The notes below the pieces were generated by a model, which was not told the origin of the DNA, made no database searches, and saw only the letters and a list, made by a program, of their open reading frames with translations. Below, one piece after another: positions 1 to 8,533 of a stretch of DNA of 25,140 nucleotides (position 1 is its first letter; the number at the start of each line of letters is the position of its first letter). This stretch comes from Chara braunii (lineage: Eukaryota; Streptophyta; Charophyceae; Charales; Characeae). The position numbers and the translations under genes were made by a program. The stretch lies in assembly GCA_003427395.1 (NCBI GenBank), contig BFEA01000055.1:1921108-1946247 (forward strand). Reading direction: 5' to 3'.

Positions 1-170
1 CAGTCGAGGGCCTCTTGCAAAAAGCCAGGCCCGCCTTCACTTAGGGCGGGCACCTCCGCCTTCACTTAGGGCGGGTAAGGCTGCAGACAGGGCCCCGTAG
101 GCCTACCGAGGACACTGATCCTCGCAGTATTTATTAAAAAAAAAAACAAAAAAAAAAACAGTGAAGTAGG

Positions 171-184
171 TACTGGTGGTTTAG
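171..184 (+). repeat. Solo terminal end of the TTAA-TIR family
   Basis: The sequence TACTGGTGGTTTAG matches the right-hand end of the inverted-repeat family seen complete at 11142-11348, 12889-14064 and 19073-19223. No matching left end is visible nearby, so this is probably a degraded or truncated element. Confidence 0.45.
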
Positions 185-244
185 GCGAGACAAAGATGTC
201 ATGACGCTCCTTCTCTAATGGCAATCCCTTTTTCAAATTTAGAA

Positions 245-393
245 AAATTTTCATTTGGACCATTTCTCAATTCATGCATGCCATCCTTGCAAAGGGTGCA
301 TGCTTTTTTTTTTTTTTTTTTTTTTTTGGGCCATGCTAATATTAAATATTCTCTCTATCGTTCCAATCCTTTTAAATGGACTTCCCAAAGGAC
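245..393 (-). pseudogene. U6 snRNA-like copy, interrupted by poly(A)
   Basis: Read on the minus strand from 393, it begins GTCCTTTGGGA (plant-type 5' stem). It continues with GGATTGGAACGATAGAGAGAA, then TTAGCATGGCCC, then a run of 24 A (327-304), then GCATGCACCCTTTGCAAGG, and ends GAGAAATGGTCCAAAT with a T-run. These are the landmarks of U6 snRNA in order: 5' stem, ACAGAGA box (here AUAGAGAGA-like), AGC triad, internal stem-loop and 3' end. Two things depart from canonical U6: about seven extra bases (TATTTAAT in place of G) before the ATTAGC, and the poly(A) block. I infer a retroposed or decayed copy; a functional U6 is unlikely. It sits within the kinase intron on the same strand. Confidence 0.72.
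294..336 (-). mobile_element. Poly(A) insertion flanked by short direct repeats
   Basis: Inside the U6-like copy, a 24-A run (minus strand, 327-304) is flanked by GCATGGCCC (336-328) and GCATGCACCC (303-294). Canonical U6 has this sequence once, so the duplication looks like an imperfect target-site duplication around a nearly pure poly(A) insert. Confidence 0.45.
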
Positions 394-592
394 AGGATCA
401 AGACTTTCTAATGACAAAAAAAAAAAAAAAAAACAAGAACGAAGTTCCATGAACTCAGCAGAGAGGTGAGGGTGGAAGCAGATGCTAGCCTGCTAGGATA
501 CCTTAGGCGCTTTATTTATTTATATATTTACTTATTTAGTTAGTTAGTTATTTTACTGAAAAACATACTGTGAAGTCCTGCAGTCCCGTTAC

Positions 593-3332
593 CTTAAGCG
601 CTTTAACAGCCACCTCAGTCCCATCTTCCAGTTTGCCTTTGTAGACAACTGAACTTCCTCCCTCGCCGATCTTGTGCTTGAAATGGTACGTGATCTCCTC
701 GAGATCGTGCAATGTCAGAGAGCGCACCATGAACAGGTCCGCTCTCCGTGATGGGGTGGTAGATCGTGACGAGGCTGTATTTCCCCGCGCCGTCGCCACG
801 CCATTGGCCGTAGGAACTTTGCCTGTGCTCGTCAGTGGCATGTGTGTGGCAGGCGTCAGATCCTTTGCGTGTGGAAGTTGATCGATGCGCGCCGTTCGAT
901 CAACACGTGCTGCTTGATCGGAATGCAGCATGGGCAGCTCTCCTCCTGGAAGTCCATTTTCGACATCTTCCGCGTACCGCGTACCAGGTGGACCGGGGCT
1001 TCTGTCCTGATCGTTGTTATTTGAGTGAGCGCCACATGATGACCTGTTAATGCGTCGTCGTCTGATTCCAGACTGGGTCCTGTCAACTGCCACTCTCTGC
1101 AGCAAGACGAGCACACCCATTAACAAAGCGAAAAGGATACACGTCGAGGTGACTGAGATTATGGCGATGACCGTAGACGACCATGGTGTCGAGGGACTCC
1201 GTTTCACTCCAGGCGATATCGGGGCTGCAGAAAGTCAGTCAAAGGAGAAGAGTACAAGTCCGCAATCAAGTAAACAGTTCAGTCGGCGTGTTCTTTTTAC
1301 AGCACAACCAATAATAACCAACCGACCATAGATGATTCAGCCTGGATGTGTCATGCAGCTGCATGAAGCAGCAGTAATAGATGCATATGTGCACTGCTGG
1401 CTAATGCAGAGACAAGACTGTTTCTGGTTTTCAAGTCCCCCAAGCAAGAGGTGAGGTCTTCGGAAAAGGGGAACAACCAAAAGGGCCCTGTTTTCCTTCT
1501 TTTTAACCGTACAAGTGGCTGTGCAACACGGTGGTAAAAGCGTTCATGATGATTGTCATTGGAGGAGGACAAAGAGGAGGAAGAGAAAGACGACGACAAT
1601 GACCACAACCATGACAAAGAAGAAGAAGAAGAAGAAGAAGAAGCATTGGTAAAAGTGTTCATGATGATTGTCATTGAAGGAGGAGGAGGAGGAAGATGAC
1701 CACGATCACCACGACAACGACGACGGGGAAGAAGAAGAAGAAGAAGAAGGAGGAGGAGGAGGAGCAGGGAGAGAGGGAGAGGGAGGAGGAGAAGGAGGAG
1801 AAGGAGGAGGAGGAGGAGAAGAAGAAGAAGAAGAAGAAGAAGAAGAGGAGGAAGCAGAAGAAGAGGAGGAGAAGAGGAGGAAGCAGAAGAAGAAGAAGAG
1901 GAGGAGAAGAGGAGGAAGCAGAAGAAGGGGGAGGGGGAGGAGGAGGGGAAGAAGAAGAGGAGGAGAAGAGGAGGAAGCAGAAGAAGGGGGAGGGGGAGGA
2001 GGAGGGGGAGGAGGAGAAGAAGAAGGAGAAGAAGAAGAAGAAGGAAAAGAAGAAGAAGGAGAAGGAGAAGAAGGAGAAGAAGGAGAAGAAGAAGAAGAAG
2101 AAGAAGAAGCAGAAGAGGAGGAACTAGAAGAAGCAGAAGCAGACGAAGAAGAAGAAGCTGAAGAGGAAGAAGAAGCCGAAGGAGGAGGAGGGGAGAGAAG
2201 TAGAAGAATGAGAATCAGAAGCAGAAGAGGAAGACGAAGAAGAAGGAGGAGGAGGAGGAGGAGGTTAGGTCAATGCCATGCGGACTTCAATCATACACAA
2301 GGAGCGTTGAAAGGGGAGAGCCGAGGGCGCGTGCTGGGCAAATGAATTAGAAAGCAAATGCTCACCGGCCACGGAGCTGGACGGCTCTGCAGGTAGTGGG
2401 CCACGACGGCTGGATGGCTGGTTCGGCGAGCTCGATGGTCTGGATTCCGATAGCCGCAAGCTTGATCTGGAGAGTAAAGATGGTGCCGCTGTTGATGGGA
2501 AGAGTGGAGGAGTGCCGATTCTCGCAAAGACAGATCGAGCTAACAACGTAGAGTCCGAGTCGACTTCGTCATAAACCAACGTGAACTCTGTCTCGTCGCC
2601 ATCAGGATCAAATGCGTACGTCTTGGATGGTGCTAAATTGGCGATTACTGCCCAGCCGTCGCCAGATAAAGATACCGCAATATCAAGCACAAGATCATGG
2701 CCAATCAGACTTTGATTGCATGATCCGGTCTCCTGATACCGCGAATCCGTGAAACATGAAGAGCTCCATGATGGGCATCCGCAACCAGTCGGCGGCCTGG
2801 ACTCCACCCTGCCGCGGCGTCCTTCCGACAATGTAGCGTGCTGGATACGTATTAGGAAATCTTCCCGGTACCAGAGCCTGGTACGAACCCGTTGCCCAAT
2901 TTTGCCGTCGCCATGTTGTCCTTCAACACTCCCACTCCCCAACACAACAGCATAAATGGGATGCTGGCAGCTCATGCAAGTGAACGAGCTGTTTCGGCGA
3001 ATTGTCGTAACATAGTACCAGTTGTATGTAACCCCCGGTTGTGCAAGATCACCAGGAGGCATAGCCTCCTCAGGGAAAAGGTCGCTGACAGCAGCCACAC
3101 CTGGATCTGTCAACGCCGCTTCAGCAATGGGTCTCAATTCGTTTTCCAGCACGGTAATGGTGTTCTCGGACGTCGTGCCCGGTGCATCTCGCCCGGCCGA
3201 TGCCGACAACCGGAGCAATAGTATACACGCGGCCAATATCCCCACAAACTGACGACCAGCACGATTCACTACCCATGAGAGAGATTCTTGGCCGTTGATC
3301 TGCCAACTGTAGAAGCCTCCACTGACAGACAT
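593..3332 (-). CDS. Receptor-like kinase, 5' two exons (3' part off the left edge)
   Basis: Exon 1 is 3332-2366 and exon 2 is 1224-593, read leftwards. Exon 1 ends at a GTGAGC donor. Exon 2 follows a TTTCTGCAG acceptor and ends in frame at a GTAACG donor. Together they give 533 codons with no stop. The start is the first ATG after an in-frame stop at 3422-3420. Residues 29-46 form a hydrophobic signal-peptide-like segment. The ectodomain (about 47-335) has cysteines at 119, 122, 184, 186, 193 and 205, N-glycosylation sites at 114 and 206, and a Ser/Pro-rich stalk from about 275. A membrane span lies near 339-362, followed by a basic stop-transfer stretch. The kinase domain begins near 500 with the glycine loop IGEGGSSVVYKG (508-519) and the ATP-binding lysine of VAVK (K530). 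This architecture is that of plant plasma-membrane RLKs (known). I do not recognise the ectodomain family, so the ligand is unknown. The catalytic HRD and DFG motifs are not in the window. Confidence 0.75.
1225..2365 (-). other. Intron 1 of the receptor-like kinase
   Basis: This intron of 1141 bases is predicted between the GTGAGC donor (GT at 2365-2364) and the TTTCTGCAG acceptor (AG at 1226-1225), phase 1. A pyrimidine-rich run precedes the acceptor. Splicing joins the extracellular stalk to the transmembrane segment without a frame break. Most of the intron is a purine-only tract on the plus strand, so the transcript would carry a very long CUU/CCU tract. A 40-base direct repeat (GGTAAAAG-GTTCATGATGATTG type) occurs at about 1531 and 1648, on either side of a (GAA)n run. 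Confidence 0.65.
1558..2265 (+). repeat. (GAA/GGA)n polypurine microsatellite
   Basis: About 700 bases are almost only A and G on the plus strand, built from GAA, GGA and GAG triplets. Larger imperfect units such as GGAGAAGAGGAGGAAGCAG recur at 1870-2000. It lies wholly in intron 1 of the kinase. Frames through it translate to poly-Glu, poly-Lys or poly-Gly and are not genes. Mirror-symmetric purine tracts of this kind can form triplex DNA (known). Confidence 0.9.
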
Positions 3333-3821
3333 ATCGGCCACAGGCCCACAGCTACCGCTTTCGCCTGTGGGACGTCTATCCCGATCTCCAAACCTGAACA
3401 GCGTGGCCGTACCGATCCCTCACCCCAGTCTGAGACTCAAGATATCGCCACAGCCACATTGGATACAGACGCGTCACATTGCACCACTTCCCAAATATAG
3501 TAAACTTGCTTTTCCTCCTTTGGCAAGACATCCGGCACCTTTCAGCCCGACAAGACGTCCCATCAGCTTTTCCTTTCAATGGGACACCTGTCTGACGTCG
3601 CAATTCAAAGGGACTGTTGGCGAACAAACGTCCAACTTTGAAAGAGCCAATGCGCAGAACACTGAGTTTCCTCCGTCAACCACAGCAAACCAATCAGCAG
3701 AAGACTAACTTTCCTTCCTGGAAAGGAATGACAACGGTCAGATCAAGCAGCCATCACAAGACACATAAGATAGAAAACAAACAACCAAGTACGCATGAGC
3801 AAGACCATCAGACAGATGGAG

Positions 3822-3824
<3 letters not shown>
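3333..3824 (-). promoter_or_regulatory. Upstream region of the kinase gene
   Basis: About 490 bases lie upstream of the kinase start codon and hold no recognisable gene. A TATA-like CTATATTTGG (minus strand, about 3500-3491) lies roughly 160 bases before the ATG and could be a core promoter. Perfect 8-base arms CCACAGGC/GCCTGTGG (3338-3345 and 3363-3370) form a hairpin just upstream of the start codon, in the likely 5' UTR. Promoter assignment is from position only. Confidence 0.25.
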
Positions 3825-3864
<40 letters not shown>

Positions 3865-4045
3865 GGTCAGGTGAACAGCAAGAGCCACAGATAAAAGGGA
3901 CACGAACATAAGGGTAGATAAACACACAGAGAAAGACCCGAAAGCAGCTCCTCAGAGAGAGANCAGGTGAACAGCAAGAGCCACAGATAAAAGGGACACG
4001 AACATAAGGGTAGATAAACACACAGAGAAAGACCCGAAAGCAGCT

Positions 4046-4111
<66 letters not shown>

Positions 4112-4194
4112 GTGAACAGCAAGAGCCACAGATAAAAGGGACACGAACATAAGGGTAGATAAACACACAGAGAAAGACCCGAAAGCAGCTCCTC
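3825..4194. repeat. Three 86-bp repeats with (AC)n and (GA)n spacers
   Basis: An (AC)n tract at 3825-3861 is followed by three apparently identical 86-base units at 3868-3953, 3964-4049 and 4109-4194, each starting CAGGTGAACAGC and ending GCAGCTCCTC. (GA)n separates them: short after unit 1 and about 58 bases after unit 2. An ambiguous base N at 3963 sits at the end of the short spacer, so that spacer may be a collapsed assembly join. Confidence 0.9.
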
Positions 4195-4236
4195 TCAAAT
4201 TCCTCTCAAAGAAAAGAAAAAATCTAACCTTTAAAA

Positions 4237-4341
4237 GATCAAGCACATCCATTAATTGGTACGATACAGAGAATAATAGAATATCGATTAGCGTGGCCCC
4301 TGCACAAGGATGAGACATGTCAAGAAACGGTGCAAAATCTT
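4237..4341 (+). pseudogene. U6 snRNA-like sequence with a 12-base insertion
   Basis: The order is GCACATCC, ATTGGTACGATACAGAGAA (ACAGAGA at 4266-4272), then 12 extra bases TAATAGAATATC (4274-4285). After those come GATTAGCGTGGCCCCTGC, ACAAGGATGA, and CAAGAAACGGTGCAAAATCTT-type 3' end. Apart from the insertion and the diverged 5' stem this follows U6 snRNA closely, including the AGC triad and internal stem-loop. Spacing between ACAGAGA and AGC is rigid in known U6 RNAs. The insertion therefore suggests either a pseudogene or an unusual variant. It has no GT...AG ends and is too short for an intron. No clear U6 promoter elements are visible upstream. Confidence 0.75.
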
Positions 4342-4566
4342 ACACATGAAAAAAAAGAAAAGCAAAAAAAAAAGGAGAAACAAAATTAAAAAAAAAAAAG
4401 GATCTAAGATCCAGCACATGTCGATGTCGACAATCCACTTGCTGCAGGTGCAAAATCTTACACATGAAAAAAAAGAAAAGCAAAAACAAAAAGAGAAACA
4501 AAATATTAAAAAAAAAGGATCTAAGATCCAGCACATGTCGATGTCAACTATCCACTTGCTGCAGGT
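4331..4566. repeat. 118-bp tandem duplication
   Basis: Two units start at 4331 and 4449 (TGCAAAATCTTACACATG). Each has an A-rich stretch, a near-palindrome GGATCTAAGATCC and the end CCACTTGCTGCAGG. The first unit overlaps the 3' end of the U6-like sequence, so the duplication includes about ten bases of the U6 3' terminus. Confidence 0.85.
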
Positions 4567-4603
4567 GATTTTGAGTTGAGGGGAAGGAAAAATTGAATAA
4601 CTC

Positions 4604-4715
4604 GGCTTTTTTTTTTTTTTTTTTTTTTTTTTTTGGCCCCTTTATTTTTTTTTTTTTTTTTTCACTTTTTAAAGGTGTTTTTGCCCCTTTATATTTTTTT
4701 TTTTTTTTTTTTTTT
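4604..4715 (-). repeat. Poly(T) runs with a duplicated GCCCCTTTAT
   Basis: T-runs of about 27, 18 and 23 bases are separated by short unique sequence. GCCCCTTTAT occurs at 4636-4645 and 4683-4692, flanking an insert that, read on the minus strand, is about 37 bases ending in A18. This fits a short poly(A)-tailed insert with a target-site duplication. Confidence 0.5.
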
Positions 4716-4907
4716 CCCCAGTTGAGATTCTTGAGAATCTACCCACAAGAGTCCTTGGTTACCCATTCGTATTGCATAAGCGGTATTTCAACAAAAAAAA
4801 AAAAAAAAAAGGGCGGCTCGGTTACCACAAAAGATCAGTCACTAGGCATTGACTGAGAGCACACTCTGACTTTTTTTCCCAACTTATCCGTGGACGTAAT
4901 ATCGGAC

Positions 4908-5046
4908 TTCAGTTAAATTTGAAATTCAAAACATATTTTGTCCGCGTGACGCAATTGAGCTGCAAAAGGGTGTTGTGATTAAATCATCCTCCAATCATTG
5001 AGCTCAATTTCGTCACGCGGACAAAATATTTTGAAATCAAGTTAAG
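4908..5046. mobile_element. Fold-back element, arms of about 33-46 bp
   Basis: The left arm, with TTTTGTCCGCGTGACGCAAT (about 4930-4962), is the reverse complement of the right arm, with ATTTCGTCACGCGGACAAAA (about 5000-5046). The loop is about 38 bases and includes AGGGTGTTGTGATTAAATCA. The structure resembles a small non-autonomous inverted-repeat transposon. No coding capacity is present. Confidence 0.65.
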
Positions 5047-5094
5047 TACGCAGTACCACTACACACTACTAAACAGTTTCGGTACAATTTTTCG

Positions 5095-5345
5095 TCCCGT
5101 GAGACCTCACGTGACGCAGCATGTGACGACGGAAGGGTGTTGTGGTTTGATCATCCTCCCATGAGCATATGTGAATTTGGGCATACAAGCGACTAGGAAC
5201 ATCCAAAAAAAACAATTTATTGAGAGCATGTAAGGTAAAGGTACGGCGTCCGCCTGCCTGTAATATGATCATTCGCAGCAAGTTCAAAATCTGGTCCAAA
5301 TCGCTGAAAAAAAAAAACTCAACTTCGTGACGTGAACAAAACATT
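5095..5345. repeat. Second, diverged copy of the fold-back element
   Basis: The loop sequence recurs as AGGGTGTTGTGGTTTGATCA near 5136. The right arm recurs as CTCAACTTCGTGACGTGAAC near 5319-5345. The left arm is decayed (CACGTGACGCAGCATG). Extra sequence lies between loop and right arm, so this copy is longer and probably older or interrupted. Confidence 0.5.
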
Positions 5346-5697
5346 TCAAACCCTGTTTCGACTGAATCTGGCCATAAGGTCAGCTATATTCAGTTGACAC
5401 AAAGTCGAATCTGTCAACGACTCTACGCGTTGAGATCCAGAGCAAATTATCCGAAGTTTACTTTACCATCTGATCGTAACTGTCAGATCCGCTAAGAAAT
5501 ATAAAAAAACACCTAAAGAAAACATTTCAAACCCTGTTTTGAATGAATCTGGCCATAATGTCAGCTATATTCAGTTGACACAAAGTTGGATCCGTCTACG
5601 ACTCTACGCGTTGAGATCCAGCGCAAATCATCCCAAGTTTACTTTACCATCTGATCCGAACTGTCAGACCCGCTAAGAAATAAAAAATACCTAAACA
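5341..5697. repeat. 181-bp tandem duplication
   Basis: Units start at 5341 and 5522 (ACATTTCAAACCCTGTTT) and end in GCTAAGAAAT plus A-rich sequence. They differ at scattered positions and by small indels. No ORF or RNA motif is evident. The junction falls at the right arm of the preceding fold-back copy. Confidence 0.9.
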
Positions 5698-5723
5698 TAG
5701 TACAATGAGGCCCACCCTTGAGA

Positions 5724-5893
5724 GGCACGAACCTGGCAGCAACAGCAACCAGGTTACTGTCATCATATATTTCCTAGCAAATGAATATCTGGACGTAAAC
5801 ATTGGGGCCTACACATAAATAGCAGGCGCCACTGGTGGCATGTTCATGCTTCAAAGGCATGAACCTCGCCGTAGTAGCAGCCAGGTTCGTGCC
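5724..5893. repeat. Nested inverted repeats GGCAYGAACCTSGC
   Basis: GGCACGAACCTGGC (5724-5737) is exactly complementary to GCCAGGTTCGTGCC (5880-5893). A variant GGCATGAACCTCGC (5856-5869) makes a local hairpin with the same right arm. CATGTTCATGC near 5839 also pairs with GGCATGAAC. I do not know what this element is. Confidence 0.6.
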
Positions 5894-6131
5894 TTCATGG
5901 CATGAACCAGCACCAGTGTGACCTACCCATCAGTCACCACCAGAAAAGGACTTGGGCCTACCTCATTGCCAATCAACATCTACCACAAGCACTTTCTAAT
6001 GGGGCTACCACTTTCTTTTTTTTTCTTTTTTTTTTTTTTGTGAAAGCCCTTGTGACATCCCTCTATCTCAGCGGTGGTACGAGAACCGCTAAAATTGAGG
6101 GCTTGTCTGTTGGGCTGCTCCATCTATTGGT

Positions 6132-6169
6132 GGGGAGCAGCACCTGCTGGAAACCGGGTCCAGCGTCCC
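6132..6169 (+). repeat. Copy of the GGGGAGCAGCAC element end
   Basis: GGGGAGCAGCACCTGCTGG through CAGCGTCCC matches the right end of the 15829-16066 element in opposite orientation. Shorter copies occur at 11963 and 24751. No paired second end is visible here. Confidence 0.6.
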
Positions 6170-6612
6170 TTTGACAGATGTTACAGATTAAGAAGTTTGT
6201 AATTGTTGTTCCCTGGGGCTGGGGCTCCAAATGCCCTGTGCACCAAGCTTGTCGAACCACCCCCGCGATCTTCTTTTTTCTACTGGCTGACAACGCCAGT
6301 CATCGTGGTCCGGTAGCCCCGAAGCCCGGTTTGCGGCGCATTGACATCAAGGGCCTGCGACCAATGTATGGGCCCAGTACTGGGTGGTTGTCCCGGCATG
6401 GCATGGTCCAGATTACCAGTGGCACCTTCTACGGCAGACCACCCTCTTTGACAGGCCGCCATGGCTTCGCTATCCCATCTTCCCCTCCTCCCACCATCCC
6501 ACGTGCCTGCTTTCGCAGTCCAATTCCGTGCAGTTTTCGTGCGTCTGGCGTCATCATAAAAACTGATGATGGCGTCATAAAATGTGATGACGATAAGAAA
6601 CTATTCAGAAAG

Positions 6613-7112
6613 AAACACACTAGCTCAGTCCGTTAGGCATGCAAGGGGCATTCAGGAGGTTGTGGGTTCAAGCCCCAAGACCGCCTGCGGCGCACTTAGT
6701 GCCAACGGACTGTGATAGTCCTCTGGATACCCCTGATCGGTATTAGCGGGGTCTATGACTAACACGGGTGTGAGTGCCAGCGCGAGTGGGTTGTGTGTGG
6801 TGTGTGGGAGAGTGTTGGCCATAGCCTCTGCTGCTACTCGATGAGGGCCGGGAGATGATAAGAAAGGGAGGCGCAGCTACTGGGAAAATGTTCGGTCTTT
6901 GCGTTAGTCGGACCCCCACCGGCGGCCCCACCCCATCTCTGACTTCCGCTGTTGGGGCCGGGGCAACATAATGTACCTCGTTTGCGAGGCCCCCTATGCT
7001 TGCAGGGGTCCCCTCTATACATATATATAGTCTTAGGAGTAGTGGTAGGAAGGTAGTGAAAGGCAAAAAAGAATTTGAGAGAAGAACATAGTGTAGTTCA
7101 AAAAAAAAGAAA
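6613..7112 (+). mobile_element. tRNA-derived SINE-like element, copy 1
   Basis: The 5' end has an RNA polymerase III A box, TAGCTCAGTCCGTTAGG (6621-6637), and a B box, GGGTTCAAGCCCC (6664-6676), spaced as in a tRNA. A body of about 400 bases follows, and then an A-rich tail (7099-7115). The body (from about 6716) recurs on the opposite strand at 20085-20492. Conserved blocks include ACACGGGTGTGAGTG, GTGTGGTGTGTGGGAGAGTG, TCTTTGCGTTAG and CCCCCACCGGCGGCCCCACC. The tRNA region is not an intact cloverleaf, so it is the promoter head of a retroposon, not a tRNA gene. Confidence 0.75.
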
Positions 7113-7717
7113 AAGGATTTGGATTTTCATGTACTATTTTAGTATTTTGTTTCATTGTTGTGGTTTGACTAGCCAACAATTGCAACAATTCAATTCAAGA
7201 ATCTTTTAAATATCACTCACTCATGATAAAACTCCAGGCCTCGCTCCACTACTTACCAAATGTGCAAAATGACAATGAATCTTCCACAAGAACACGGAAA
7301 GATACACTGCCATATTTTGTGTCTTTTTTTTAGCATGTGGTCAGCAGTGGAGTCAGGCCCTTCATTTCAGCCAAGTGCTTTTCTCTTCCACCTTTGATGA
7401 TTGGCATATATTTTGCATTCGAGTGACTCTCACAAGCCTCCAGGCACAAAGTGCACCAATCCAAAGATATCCGCCGAGTCGCTGGACTTGTGGCCAAAAC
7501 TTCTTTTTCAATTCATTTTCATTTCAGATGAATTTGGACGTGTATCTTTGTTCTCATTCATTCCCAATATGGACCGTTTGTTTCACAATGATTTAGAAGG
7601 TGGTACACTTCGGAGGATAAAAACTCTTTTTTTTCTTTTTTTCTTTTCGAAATGGATAGATAAGACTCTAGACGCTTGGCACATGCCTCTAGCAAAACAA
7701 CTGATTTACTCGACACA
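7113..7717. other. No recognisable feature
   Basis: About 600 bases of AT-rich sequence have only short unsupported reading frames and T-runs. I see no domain, RNA motif or repeat shared with the rest of the window. Confidence 0.5.
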
Positions 7718-7737
7718 GGGGGGGGGGGGGGGGGGGG
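7718..7737 (+). repeat. Poly(G) tract, 20 G
   Basis: An uninterrupted run of G is followed by AGAG. Similar tracts occur at 9553-9578 (26 G) and, as C, at 10129-10153. Confidence 0.95.
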
Positions 7738-7755
7738 AGAGTAGCGACTGTTTCA

Positions 7756-8323
7756 TTAAACCACCAGTACACCATACATCGGCCCGCGGGTGTCAGCATG
7801 AAAACCGCACCACTTCGGAGGCTGCCAGTTCTATTTTCTCAACGGCGCCGCCCCGTGCCGTGCAGCCCGTCCGAGTTTTCCTTGTGGCAACAAAAACCTT
7901 CTGCAAGGCTGGGGCCGTGCACTTGCGGTTTAAATCACCAGTACGTTTCCCGGCCATTTTTCTCCGACACGGCTGCATGCACGCCCCAATTTCTGGGGGT
8001 CAGCTGCCAGTCACGAGGAGGCCCGCACCAATCCACTTCTCGACTCTTTTTGCCGTGCACGGCATTTCAATCCTCGGGAAAAGGAGGCTCGGGAGAACGA
8101 GTGGTTTGAACCACCACTATGTTTCCCGACCATTTTTCTCGGGTGCGGCTGCATGCACGCACGCTGCAACTTTCGGGGGTCAGCTGTCGGAGCCAAAATG
8201 GCCGGCGGCACCAGCCGAAAGGAGGAGTGGGAGGAGGCGTGGGCCGATTTGTTTTTCTTCGGCACCCAGGACGATGTTTCCAGCCCGGGGAAACAGTGGG
8301 CTTGGAAGTACTGGTGGTTTCAA
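7756..8323. mobile_element. Degenerate TTAA-TIR element with internal 176-bp repeat
   Basis: The left end TTAAACCACCAGTACACC (7756) and right end AAGTACTGGTGGTTTCAA (8306-8323) are inverted copies of the TTAA-TIR family ends. Inside, two blocks of about 75 bases start at 7927 and 8103. Both contain TTTCCCGRCCATTTTTCTC, GGCTGCATGCACGC and GGGGGTCAGCTG. Each block begins with a variant of the element's left end (AAATCACCAGTACG, GAACCACCACTATG). This suggests nested or tandemly inserted copies. The long open frame across it has no recognisable protein. Confidence 0.55.
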
Positions 8324-8533
8324 AAACACAGGACTCTGCAAGTGGCAAAATACGATGCATCCCATGAACGAAGTCATAGCTTCGTTTCCCCCTCCAACAA
8401 AAAAAAAAAGACAAAAAAAAAACAAAAAAAACAAAGAAGGATCTTTGTCCTCAGTTAGGGCCAACAGCACCTGAAGCACAATCTGCGTTCTTGCGTGCAT
8501 TCTCCAGCAACTAGGAAAAGGAGCATCAGCCAG

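Larger units (their letters stand above)
1..592 (-). other. Start of kinase intron 2, with repeats
   Basis: The sequence left of the exon 2 donor (GT at 592-591) is inferred to be intron. I find no continuation of the kinase domain in any minus-strand frame here. It holds two 21-base hairpins of the form CCGCCTTCACTTAGGGCGG at 30-50 and 55-75, mixed A-runs at 136-159, an A18 run near 415-434, a TTTA/TTAG-rich stretch at 510-555 and a U6-like copy. Confidence 0.45.

Noticed and set aside
66-263. Possible next kinase exon on the minus strand
   Set aside because: The peptide lacks the pattern expected after the VAVK lysine, and the stretch overlaps the U6-like copy and a TIR end.
1668-2345. Long plus-strand open frame encoding poly-Glu/Gly
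   Set aside because: It is a triplet microsatellite open in several frames and lies in the antisense of the kinase intron.
6613-6683. Possible tRNA gene
   Set aside because: A and B boxes are good, but no acceptor or anticodon stem forms, and the sequence continues into a repeated SINE-like body.
7401-8474. Open frame of 357 codons
   Set aside because: It runs through a poly(G) tract, a degenerate TIR element and an A-run, and contains no recognisable domain.
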